Positions 40,369 through 49,394 of a stretch of 64,000 nucleotides of DNA are shown one piece after another. Positions within the stretch are counted from its first letter, which is position 1. Every line of letters starts with the position of its first letter. Source of the stretch: Myxococcus guangdongensis (GTDB taxonomy: Bacteria > Myxococcota > Myxococcia > Myxococcales > Myxococcaceae); contig NZ_JAJVKW010000007.1 of assembly GCF_024198255.1 (NCBI RefSeq), positions 434,001 to 498,000 of the forward strand, in the 5' to 3' direction. The position numbers were made by a program, and so were the translations under genes. The notes under the pieces were generated by a model. That model searched no databases, was not told the origin of the DNA, and saw nothing but the letters and a program-made list of their open reading frames with translations.

Positions 40369-42915
40369 CTACTGCTGCGACGAGCCCGTCACCCCCTCGT
40401 ACTCCTGGAGCGCGCGCAGCACCTTGCTCGCCTGGGGGTGGCTATTGGGCGCCAGGTCCAGGAAGAGGCGGTAGTGCTTCGCCCCCTCCTCCTTGCGCCC
40501 GAGCCGGGCCTCCACCGAGCCCAACAGCAGGTGGCACTCGTAGTTCCCGGACTCCACTGCGATGCACTCGCGGGCCTTCGTCCTGGCCGGCTCGTACTGC
40601 TTCGACTTGAGCAGCTCGCGCACCTCGGTCAGCAGCTTCTCGCCCGGGCTCTCGGGCTCGGGCGTCTCGTCGATGACCAGCGAAGACCCCGACCGGGGCG
40701 ATGAGGGGCCCTTCGCGGAGCCCTGGCGCTGGGGCGGCGGAGGGGGCTCCGTCGGACGAGCCGCATCGGCGTCGGCCTGCTCCACCGCGCCCTTCGCGGA
40801 CGTGATGCGGACCTCCACCTGGCCCTGGTTGTCCGTCGGATCATCGTCGACGAAGCCGCAGTGGAGCCCATGGACGCCCGTGATCGGGACGTCCGAGCCT
40901 TGCGAGAGGAGGAAGCGCCTCGCGCGGGCCGGAGGCGTCGCGGGACCATCGCGCTCCAGGGACACCTGCTGGACACAGGCCACCGTCACCACCGGCCCCT
41001 GCTCCGGGCCGCGGGTGAAGGCGCCCGAGCCCACCGACGACAGCGACAGCGTGTAGCTGTCCGTGGGGTCCATCCCGTCCAGCAGGAAGCTACGGCCCAC
41101 GTCGGTGACCATCCACTCCGGGTGGATGAGCAGCTTACGCTCCTGATGGGTGCTCGTGTTCACCACGGAGACGATGCGCTCGGGCAAGTCATCCTGGGGC
41201 GTGGGCCCGCCCACCGTGAAGACCATCACCGACGCGGCGCCCGCGGGCGGCGTGTCACGACCGACGATTCCCACCGCCGCATCCGCCGCGATGTTCTTCC
41301 CCGTCAGCAGGTAGAAGAGGCTCGGCAGGGGCTTGCTCCGGTCCGCCGCGGTCAGCGCGGTCGACTCCATGACGCGGTAGGTGTGCGCCGGGTCCATCGC
41401 CCCCAGCGCCGCGCGCCCCGAGGACACCGCGAAGAGGTGCCGGGCCGCGTCCAACCGGAAGGAGGGAACGGGCATCCGGGCGAAGTCCACGCCCTCCTTC
41501 CTGGGCGTCGCCACCACCTGCTGCGCCGGCTTCGCGACGGGCGTCCCCGGCGCCACGCGAGGCGCGTCCGCGTCCTTCAGCTGCGGGCCAGGGAGGGGCG
41601 GCCTCGCCGGCCCCGCGTTCGCGGGCTTGTCCGGCGGCATCCAGTCCGCCTTCAGCCGGTCGAACGACGACCACAGCAGCACCAGCAGGATGAGCACCCC
41701 CGTGCCCACCACGACGTGGTGCGTGGAGACGCGGAAGCCGTTCTCGAAGAAGCCGCCCCGGTCCGGCGAGTTGCCGTCCGTGTCGTCCTCGTCCTCCGAC
41801 AGGCCCTCACCGCCGTCGGGCAGCTCGCTCGGGTGGCTCTCCTGGGTCCTGGGCTCCGTGCGCAGCTCCGGGGCCGACAGCTCCGTGGGCCGGGGCAGCA
41901 GGTTGGTGGTGGCACGCCAGACGGACAGCTCCTCCACGAACGAGGCGGGGACCTTGGTGTCCTTGCCCAGCTCCGTCATGTCGGGCCGGAACAGCTCGCG
42001 CAGCAGATAGGCGGCGGACATCGCGGAGAAGCGCGGCGCGGCCTTGAAGAGGAACCCCGCGAGCGCGTCACCGAAGGCATGCGCCGACTCGAAGCGGTCC
42101 TCCTTCCGCACCGCGAGCGCCTTGTGGAGGATGGCGTCCAGGCGCACCGGCACGTCCGGCCGCACGTCCCGCGCACGCGGCATCGGCTGGCGCGTGTGCA
42201 GCTTGTGCAGCACCGCGTACTCGGGCCCCTCCAGGGGAAGACGGCCGCACACCATCTCGAACAACACCACCGCCGTGGCCCAGACGTCCGTGCGCGCGTC
42301 CACCTCTTCGCCCCGGGCCTGCTCGGGGGAGAAGAACAGGTACTTGCCCTTCACCACGCCGGGCGCGGTGTCGAAGCTGCGCAGCGAGCGCGCCTTGGCG
42401 ATGCCGAAGTCGACAATCTTGACCTGGCCCTCGTAGCTGATGAGGACATTGTCCGGGGAGATGTCCCGGTGGACGATGTGCAGCGGCTCGCCCTTGTCGT
42501 CCGTGCGCGTGTGCGCGTAGTGCAGCCCCCGGCACATCTCCAGGGCGATGTACGTGGCGATGGGCACCGGCAGGCTGGCGAACTGCGAGCGCAGCGCGCG
42601 CTTCATCACCTTGTTGAGCGGCTGCCCGTCCACGAACTCCATGGCCAGGAAGTACTCGCCATCCACCTGCCCGAAGTCGAAGACCTGGGCGATGGCGCCG
42701 TGCGACAGCGAGGCGGAGATGCGCGCCTCGCTGATGAACATGGAGACGAACGCCTCGTCGTTGGCGTACTCCGGCAACACCTTCTTGATGAGGACTGGCT
42801 TGGTGACCCCCGCGGCCCCCAACAGCTGGGCCCTCCAGGTCTCCGCCATCCCCCCACGGCCGATTCGGGACTGGAGTTCGTACCGGCCAAACTGTTCGTG
42901 CTGCGGATTCGCCAT
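40369..42915 (-). CDS. Receptor-type Ser/Thr protein kinase, array copy 1
   Basis: An 848-residue kinase. The cytoplasmic kinase (residues 10-285) has the glycine loop IGRGGMAETW, Lys44, HRDISPDN (Asp151) and DFG (169-171); APE reads SPE. A conserved tail follows (295-334), then an acidic/Pro linker and a single membrane helix (about 398-418). Outside it has a beta-rich sensor-like domain (about 480-708) with Cys647 and Cys686 (GLHCGFVDD) and one TPR-like unit (760-840) with Cys784 and Cys794. All catalytic residues are intact, so it should phosphorylate Ser/Thr. It is the most distal member of five paralogues. Confidence 0.93.
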   Translation of the reverse strand: MANPQHEQFGRYELQSRIGRGGMAETWRAQLLGAAGVTKPVLIKKVLPEYANDEAFVSMFISEARISASLSHGAIAQVFDFGQVDGEYFLAMEFVDGQPLNKVMKRALRSQFASLPVPIATYIALEMCRGLHYAHTRTDDKGEPLHIVHRDISPDNVLISYEGQVKIVDFGIAKARSLRSFDTAPGVVKGKYLFFSPEQARGEEVDARTDVWATAVVLFEMVCGRLPLEGPEYAVLHKLHTRQPMPRARDVRPDVPVRLDAILHKALAVRKEDRFESAHAFGDALAGFLFKAAPRFSAMSAAYLLRELFRPDMTELGKDTKVPASFVEELSVWRATTNLLPRPTELSAPELRTEPRTQESHPSELPDGGEGLSEDEDDTDGNSPDRGGFFENGFRVSTHHVVVGTGVLILLVLLWSSFDRLKADWMPPDKPANAGPARPPLPGPQLKDADAPRVAPGTPVAKPAQQVVATPRKEGVDFARMPVPSFRLDAARHLFAVSSGRAALGAMDPAHTYRVMESTALTAADRSKPLPSLFYLLTGKNIAADAAVGIVGRDTPPAGAASVMVFTVGGPTPQDDLPERIVSVVNTSTHQERKLLIHPEWMVTDVGRSFLLDGMDPTDSYTLSLSSVGSGAFTRGPEQGPVVTVACVQQVSLERDGPATPPARARRFLLSQGSDVPITGVHGLHCGFVDDDPTDNQGQVEVRITSAKGAVEQADADAARPTEPPPPPQRQGSAKGPSSPRSGSSLVIDETPEPESPGEKLLTEVRELLKSKQYEPARTKARECIAVESGNYECHLLLGSVEARLGRKEEGAKHYRLFLDLAPNSHPQASKVLRALQEYEGVTGSSQQ

Positions 42916-42979
42916 TGCGGCTTAGGGTATCCCGGGGCATCCCGTTCAAAAAGGGTCGTCAGGGAATACCCGCGACCTC

Positions 42980-45900
42980 TCATCGCCCGAGGGGCGGGGG
43001 CGTTTTCCCTGAATTTGTCTGGCCATACGTCTGGAGGATTTCATTCACCGAGCGCGCCTCGGGGTGGTTGGGGTGGCGCTTGACGAAGGTCTGGTAGCGC
43101 TCGAGGGCGCCCTCGGTCCTCCCGAGCAGGAGTTGCATGCCCCCGGACAGGACGAGGCAATCGGGATGCTCGGGGGCAATGCGCAGACAGTCCTCGGCCA
43201 GCAGGAAGGCGTCGTGGTGTTGCCCGGCGCGGGCCAGCCGTTGTCCCTGGAGCGCCAGGCGCGCGGCCTCCTCTTGATTCGCGGGTGAGGGCCGGCGCGT
43301 CTTCTCCCATGGGGTGACGTGGACCTCGGCCTCGCCCTCGTTGTCGAAGCTGGCGTCGTCGATGAAGCCGCATCGCAGGCCCCGGATGCCTCGGACGCGG
43401 GCCTCCCGCCATTCGGAGATGAGGAACTGCAGGGGTTGCTCGGCGTGGGCGACGGGCTCCGCGGTGCTCGGGGCGTCCTCGTGGGGAGACCCTTCGAGGC
43501 AGGCCACCTGGGCGGCGGGCCCATGCGCGCGGCCTCGGAGGAACACGCCCTCCCCTCTCGGCGTGAGTGAGAGGGCATACGTCTGCCGGGCGTCGAGTCC
43601 CTTGATGAGGAAGCCCTTGCGGGCGGAGATGCGCATGGGCTCGGGGTGGAAGGTGAAGCGCTGCTGGTCCTCGGTGTTGACCTTGCGGAGGTAGACGGAC
43701 TGGGGCGAGAGGTCCTCGCGCGTGGGCTCGCCGAGGGTGAACAGCGAGATGGCCCGGACGCCCTGGAGGGTGATGGGGTTGCGGGACACGATGCCCTCGC
43801 GGACCTCGGGGCGGACCGCGTCGCCGGAGAGCAGGAAGAAGACGAGGGGCTCCCTGCGCGGTGTGGGCTCGTGGATGAGCGGGTCGGCCGCCCCCTTGGC
43901 CTGCGTCATGCCCCAGAAGCTGTAGCTGGCCAAAGCGTCGAGGCGGGAGAAGGCCACCAGGTCGAGCGGCACGCGCAGGACGTGTCGCTTCGAGTCGAGC
44001 ACGAAGGTCGTCTCCTTCGGGTACTCACCCACGGACTCGGGCGCGTCGGTGGGCGCGGTGCTGTCGGCGACGGGCGAGCCGTGGAGTGGCTCGGAGTCCA
44101 CGGGTGGCGGTGTGATGGGGGACGCGGTGGTCGACCCACCAGCGCCTGGCTGGGGGCGGGTGGGGTTCGCGTCACCGGGCGCTGTGGGCGTGGGGATGGG
44201 TTGGGTCGGGGAGACATCCTCGGGCTCTGACTGCCTCGAGGCGATGAACGGGATGGCCACCGCGAGGACGAGCAGCACGGCGGCGCCCGCGGCGATGAGG
44301 GTTCGACGATGCCGCTTCGGGGCGGAGATGGAGGCGAGCCGGACCGTGGGCGCGTTCGCGGCGGGAACCGGGTTCTGCGCGACCGGGGACGCGTTCGCGG
44401 CGCGAGCCGAGGCCTCCTGATTCGACATGGGGGCGGTCCCGGCGGGCAGCGTGCGACGCGGCGGTGGCGCCGCGGGGACAGGCGCTGGAGGAACAGCGTC
44501 CGAGCGAAGCAACTCCGTGGGCGCGCTCGCGGCGCGTGTCGCGGCGATGGGGATTCCCATGGGCGTCGGGCCCAAGGTGTGGGTGCGACGTGGAGGCAAT
44601 GAGGGAAGGCCCGGCGTCACGGGAACGGAGCCGGCGTGAAGCAGCTCCGTGGGTGCGCTCGCCGCACGCGACGCTGACTCCGGGAGGGCCATGGGCGCCT
44701 GGCCCAGGGGATGCGTGCGACGTGGCGGAGCGGAGGTCGCCAGGGGACCTGAGTGCCCCTCCGTGGACACGCTCGCGCCGCGAGTCGAAGTGTCCTCGAC
44801 GAGCTGGGGCACCGGGCCCAGGGTGTGCGTGCGACGTGGCGGCGGAGCTGAAGCAGCCGGGGTCCCTGAGGGACCCTCCGTGGCGGTGTTCGCCGCGCGC
44901 GCCGACACATCCTGGATGACCATGGGCATCGAGCCCGAGGTCTGGGTGCGACGGGGCGACGACGAGGCAGGCCCTGGGACCGAGGGGAACCGCACCGTGG
45001 GCGTGATCACGGACGACGGGGGGTCGTGAACCGCCGAGGAGAGCGCGGCCGCGGTCTGGGTGCGGCGCGGTGGCGAGGCCGAGCCCTCCGACGAGGTCGA
45101 AGCGGAGACCGAGAACGCGGGCATCGTGTCATCGGCCGAACCAGGTAACGCGTTCGAGCTCTGAGTCCGACGCGGTGGCGTCGTCGATGAAAGTCCCGCC
45201 GCGGCGGTCATCGCGGCGAGCGAGAACTCCGGCAGCGTGGACTCGGGAGCATCGGGGACCACCGCGGGCAGTGAGCCCTCCGTGCGAGTGCGACGGGGCG
45301 GCGGCGACGATGAAGTCCCGGCGGGGCTCGATGCGGAGAGCGAGAACGCAGGCACCGTGAGCTCGGGGGCCTCGGGCTCCACCGCGGGCAGGGAGCCCGC
45401 CGTCTGCGTGCGACGTGCTGGCGACCGCGCCCCGGAAGTGTTGGCCGTGGACGCGGGTACCTCGCCCGACGTCTGAGTTCGACGCGGTGGCGAGGACGAG
45501 GGCCCTGGCGTCGTCGGGCTGGAGACCGAGGATGATTTCCCACCAGGAGGGCTCGGCGTCTCCCCCGAGGATGCCGCACCGCCAGGCATGGCACGGGGAC
45601 CGGAAGTCACCGCGGACCGGGGCGGCGTGGACCGAGCCGCCAGCCCTGGCGTCGAGACGCGCGGCGTCGGTGCCGACGAGGCGCCACCGCTCACCGAGCG
45701 CTCCCCTGCCCCCAACTCCCCTCGCGTCGTCTTCGCATCCTTCGACGAAGGTCCAGGCGTCGTGGGCCGAGTGGACGACGCCGGCGGCGGACCTGACACC
45801 GCGGGACGCATCCCGGCCCCCACGCCGGGCGTCGTGGGACGAGCATCCTCGGGCGTCACATCCGGCAGCGGGGCTCGGAGTCCCGAGCCGGGCGACTCCT

Positions 45901-46903
45901 GCTCGCGCCACGTCGTCAGCTCCTCCACGAAGGCGGGAGGGACCCGGAGCTCGCGGCCGTCCTTCTGCAAATCCTCCCGGAAGAGCTCACGGACCAGGTA
46001 CGCCAGGTTCATCGTCGAGAACCGGGGCGCGAACGAATAGAGGAACGCGGCCAGCGTATCGCCGAAGGCATTGGCGGACTCGAAGCGCCGCGCCACGTCC
46101 ACCGACAGCGCCTTCATGATCAGCTCATTCAGCTCGGGGGGCAGCTCCTTGCGCAACTGGATGGGTGGCGGGAAGTCGCCGTGGGCCATCCGGGTGAGGA
46201 CCACCGGCTCGGGGCCCACCACGGGAGGCTGGCCACAGAGCATCTCGTACAACACCAACCCCGTGGCCCAGATGTCCGTGCGCGCATCCACGTCGTGCCC
46301 CCGGGCCTGCTCGGGGGAGAAGTACAGGTACTTGCCACGCACCACACCGGGCTCCGTGTGGAAGCCGCGCAGCATGCGGGCCTTGGCGATGCCGAAGTCG
46401 ACGATCTTGACCTGGCCCTCGTAGCTGATGAGGACATTGTCCGGAGAGATGTCCCGGTGGACGATGCCCAGCGGCACGCCCTTCTCGTTCGTGCGCGTGT
46501 GCGCGTAGTTCAGTCCCCGACACATCTCCAGGGCGACATAGACGGCCAGGGGAATGGGCAGACGGGGCAGGCCCATCCGCGCGCCACGCTTCAGGACGCG
46601 ATTGAGCGGCTGTCCATCCACCAGCTCCATGGCCAGGAAGTACTGGCCATCCATCATGCCGAAGTCGAAGACCTGCGCGACGTTCCCGTGGGAGAGCGAA
46701 GCGGAGATGCGCGCCTCGCTGATGAACATGGAGATGAAGGCGTCGTCGTCGGCGAACTCGGGCAGGACCTTCTTGATGAGGACGGGCTTGGTGACTCCGG
46801 CGGCGCCGAGCAGGAGGGCGCGCCACGTCTCCGCCATGCCTCCACGGCCGATCAGGAACTGCAGTTCGTAGCGTCCGAACTGCTCATGTGGATCATGCGC
46901 CAT
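42980..46903 (-). CDS. Receptor-type Ser/Thr protein kinase, array copy 2, with ten PRRT repeats
   Basis: A 1307-residue kinase, the longest of the five. Catalytic residues are Lys44, Asp151 (HRDISPDN) and DFG (169-171). Between the kinase tail and the membrane helix (about 867-888) lies some 520 residues of Ser/Thr/Pro-rich cytoplasmic sequence. It holds ten copies of P(P/A/S)RRT(Q/H/R/L)x at roughly 24-44-residue spacing (from about residue 472 to 815), plus PTTPG motifs. The outer part (about 965-1200) matches the domain of copies 1 and 3, with Cys1135 and Cys1178 (GLRCGFIDD). A TPR-like unit with C-X9-C (Cys1239, Cys1249) closes it. Confidence 0.92.
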   Translation of the reverse strand: MAHDPHEQFGRYELQFLIGRGGMAETWRALLLGAAGVTKPVLIKKVLPEFADDDAFISMFISEARISASLSHGNVAQVFDFGMMDGQYFLAMELVDGQPLNRVLKRGARMGLPRLPIPLAVYVALEMCRGLNYAHTRTNEKGVPLGIVHRDISPDNVLISYEGQVKIVDFGIAKARMLRGFHTEPGVVRGKYLYFSPEQARGHDVDARTDIWATGLVLYEMLCGQPPVVGPEPVVLTRMAHGDFPPPIQLRKELPPELNELIMKALSVDVARRFESANAFGDTLAAFLYSFAPRFSTMNLAYLVRELFREDLQKDGRELRVPPAFVEELTTWREQESPGSGLRAPLPDVTPEDARPTTPGVGAGMRPAVSGPPPASSTRPTTPGPSSKDAKTTRGELGAGERSVSGGASSAPTPRVSTPGLAARSTPPRSAVTSGPRAMPGGAASSGETPSPPGGKSSSVSSPTTPGPSSSPPRRTQTSGEVPASTANTSGARSPARRTQTAGSLPAVEPEAPELTVPAFSLSASSPAGTSSSPPPRRTRTEGSLPAVVPDAPESTLPEFSLAAMTAAAGLSSTTPPRRTQSSNALPGSADDTMPAFSVSASTSSEGSASPPRRTQTAAALSSAVHDPPSSVITPTVRFPSVPGPASSSPRRTQTSGSMPMVIQDVSARAANTATEGPSGTPAASAPPPRRTHTLGPVPQLVEDTSTRGASVSTEGHSGPLATSAPPRRTHPLGQAPMALPESASRAASAPTELLHAGSVPVTPGLPSLPPRRTHTLGPTPMGIPIAATRAASAPTELLRSDAVPPAPVPAAPPPRRTLPAGTAPMSNQEASARAANASPVAQNPVPAANAPTVRLASISAPKRHRRTLIAAGAAVLLVLAVAIPFIASRQSEPEDVSPTQPIPTPTAPGDANPTRPQPGAGGSTTASPITPPPVDSEPLHGSPVADSTAPTDAPESVGEYPKETTFVLDSKRHVLRVPLDLVAFSRLDALASYSFWGMTQAKGAADPLIHEPTPRREPLVFFLLSGDAVRPEVREGIVSRNPITLQGVRAISLFTLGEPTREDLSPQSVYLRKVNTEDQQRFTFHPEPMRISARKGFLIKGLDARQTYALSLTPRGEGVFLRGRAHGPAAQVACLEGSPHEDAPSTAEPVAHAEQPLQFLISEWREARVRGIRGLRCGFIDDASFDNEGEAEVHVTPWEKTRRPSPANQEEAARLALQGQRLARAGQHHDAFLLAEDCLRIAPEHPDCLVLSGGMQLLLGRTEGALERYQTFVKRHPNHPEARSVNEILQTYGQTNSGKTPPPLGR

Positions 46904-46955
46904 GAGTGCCCCCCCGGGCCTTGCGCGGAAGATACGACAGGTCGCGAACGAACGC

Positions 46956-49364
46956 TCACCGCGATGGGTCCACCCCTTCCAGACCTGACAACAAGCCCTT
47001 CACGACCTCCGTCTGTGCATGCCGGGGATGCAGCTCGAGGAACCGGCGATAGAGGCGCTCCGCCTCGTCCGGGCGCCCCTCCAGCGTCGACGCCGTCGCG
47101 GACATGAGCAGACATTCCGCGTGCTGGGGGGCCATGGACAGACACTTCTCTCCCAGGGAGAGCACGGCCCCGGAGTCCCCGGACCGCAGCCGCTGCCGCA
47201 TCTCCTGGACGAGCGCTCCCACGTCCACGTTCCGTGGCTTCTTCGAAGGTGGAGGTTTGGACGGCTCCTGCGCCTGCTTCTCGATTCGCATCCGCAGCGC
47301 GCCCGAGTTGTCGTCCACGCTGTCATCGATGAAGCCGCACCGCAGCCCGAGCACGCCGCGGACGCGCTGCTCGGTGCCGATGGAGAGGAGGAACTGGAGC
47401 AGGGCCCCTTCCCTCTCGGACCTGGGGGCATTGCGTGGCGCGGCCCCCGCGTCGGGCACCCACTGCGCGCAGATGACGGTGCGCGCGGGCCCGGCCTTGG
47501 GCCCATGGAGGAGCGCGTCTTGCTCGGTCGCCTCCAGCGTCAGCGCATACGTCACCATCGGGTCCAACCCGGTGAGCGTGAGCGCCCGCTTCAGGAGGAG
47601 TCCTTCGGCGTCCGGGTCGAAGGTCATCGCCTGGAACGCCTCGCGGGTCCGGCCGGCGAGGCGGATGTTGCGCCAGGGCGTGGAGCGGGGACTGGGCGGT
47701 CCCAGCCGGAACAGCGCGACCGAGCGAGCCCCCGAGAAGCGCATCGGGGCGATCGGCACCTGGCCGAGGCGGTTGGCCTCGGGGAGCTGGTCCGCGTCAC
47801 CGGACAGCAGATGGAAGACCCGCGTCGGTCCATCGGCGCCGGGCGCGAGGACCTCGGGCGCCTCCTGCGTGGGTCCGCTCGCGTCGCCGAGCGCGTAGGT
47901 CTTCGAGGGGTCGAGGTCCACGAAGGCGTGGAACTTCGGAGGCACGATGATGACATCACGGTCCGCCTCGAGCGTCAGCTCGCGCACGGGATACGCGATG
48001 ACGGCGGGAGGACGCAGCTCGCCCGCCACGGGTCGCGTGTCACGGCCCTCCGTCGGTGTGCTCGTGGAGTCCGAAGGGAGGGCTCGGGCGATCAGGACTC
48101 CGGTGAGCACCGTGCCGAGCACCCCGAGTGACGCGAGTCCCGCCACCCTCCATTTCCTGGAGAGCCACAGGCGCGACAAGAGCCCGAGCGCGCCGAGCAC
48201 CTGGGTGGGCGGCTCACCGGAGAACCGCGAGGCATCGAGCACGGTCCGGTCCAGGTCGGGGTTCCGGGCCAGGGGCGTGGCGCCGGGGTACGGAGCGGCG
48301 GGGAGCTCCAGCGTCTCCCGAGGGTGCGGCTTCGAGGGAGGTGGACGGGCGCGGGCCTCGGAGGTGCGCCAGGACGCGAACTCCTCCTCGAAGGAGCGAG
48401 GGACGGTCAGGGTGCGTCCGTCCTTCTGGAGGTCGTCGCGGAAGAGCAGCCTGACGCCGTACGCCAGGTCCTGGGAGGAGAACGAGCGGGTCTGGGAGTA
48501 GAGGAACTCGGCCAGTCCCTCGGCGAAGGCGTGCGCGGAGCGGTAGCGGGCGTCGAGGTCCACCGACAGGGCGGACATGATGAGCGCGTCCAGTTCGGGG
48601 GGGAGACTGGGGCGAAGCTGCCGGGGTGGAGGGAACTCGCCGTAGGCCAGACGCAGCATCACCGCGGCCTGGGTGCCGGTGACGGGCGGTTGCCCGCAGA
48701 GCAGCTCGTAGAGCACGAGGCCGGTGGACCAGACGTCACTGCGGGCATCGACCTCGAGTCCCTTGGCCTGTTCGGGGGAGAAGTAGAGGTACTTGCCGCG
48801 CACGACGCCGGGCTGGGTCTCGAAGTCGCGGGCCATGCGGGCCTTGGCGATGCCGAAGTCGACGATCTTGACCTGTCCCTCGTAGCTGATGAGGACGTTG
48901 TCCGGGGAGATGTCCCGATGGACGATGCCCAGGGGGGCGCCCTTCTCGTCGGTGCGCGTGTGCGCGTAGTGCAGGCCCCGGCACATCTCCAGGGCGATGT
49001 ACGCGGCGAGCGAAGGGGGAAGCCGAGGCAGCCCGAGTCTGGCGGCGCGCTTCAGGACGCGGTGGAGGGGCTGGCCATCGACCAGCTCCATGGCGAGGAA
49101 GTACTGGCCCTCGACGCGGCCGAACTCGAAGACCTGGGCGATGTTGCCGTGGGACAGCGTGGAGGAGATGCGCGCTTCACTGATGAACCGGGAGATGAAG
49201 TCCGAGTGGTTCGCGAACTCGGGCAACACCATCTTGATGAGGACCGGCTTGGTGACGCCCGCGGCACCGACGAGCTTCGCGCGCCAGGTCTCCGCCATCC
49301 CGCCCCGCCCCATGAGGGACTGGAGCTCATACCGGCCGAAGCGTTGGTTTCGTTCGGTGGACAT
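46956..49364 (-). CDS. Receptor-type Ser/Thr protein kinase, array copy 3
   Basis: An 802-residue kinase. The strand holding the ATP-contact Lys reads VLIKMVLPE, which shows that Lys44 is the catalytic one (the second Lys of the paralogues is Met here). HRDISPDN and DFG are intact. The membrane helix is at about 405-427. The outer domain (about 455-697) has Cys632 (TVICAQ) and Cys675 (GLRCGFIDD), and the TPR-like unit has Cys741 and Cys751. The juxtamembrane linker is short compared with copy 2. It starts 30 bases before the end of copy 4 on the same strand. Confidence 0.93.
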   Translation of the reverse strand: MSTERNQRFGRYELQSLMGRGGMAETWRAKLVGAAGVTKPVLIKMVLPEFANHSDFISRFISEARISSTLSHGNIAQVFEFGRVEGQYFLAMELVDGQPLHRVLKRAARLGLPRLPPSLAAYIALEMCRGLHYAHTRTDEKGAPLGIVHRDISPDNVLISYEGQVKIVDFGIAKARMARDFETQPGVVRGKYLYFSPEQAKGLEVDARSDVWSTGLVLYELLCGQPPVTGTQAAVMLRLAYGEFPPPRQLRPSLPPELDALIMSALSVDLDARYRSAHAFAEGLAEFLYSQTRSFSSQDLAYGVRLLFRDDLQKDGRTLTVPRSFEEEFASWRTSEARARPPPSKPHPRETLELPAAPYPGATPLARNPDLDRTVLDASRFSGEPPTQVLGALGLLSRLWLSRKWRVAGLASLGVLGTVLTGVLIARALPSDSTSTPTEGRDTRPVAGELRPPAVIAYPVRELTLEADRDVIIVPPKFHAFVDLDPSKTYALGDASGPTQEAPEVLAPGADGPTRVFHLLSGDADQLPEANRLGQVPIAPMRFSGARSVALFRLGPPSPRSTPWRNIRLAGRTREAFQAMTFDPDAEGLLLKRALTLTGLDPMVTYALTLEATEQDALLHGPKAGPARTVICAQWVPDAGAAPRNAPRSEREGALLQFLLSIGTEQRVRGVLGLRCGFIDDSVDDNSGALRMRIEKQAQEPSKPPPSKKPRNVDVGALVQEMRQRLRSGDSGAVLSLGEKCLSMAPQHAECLLMSATASTLEGRPDEAERLYRRFLELHPRHAQTEVVKGLLSGLEGVDPSR

Positions 49365-49394
49365 GGGCGTGGGGCGCGGGTGCTCGGGGTCAGC

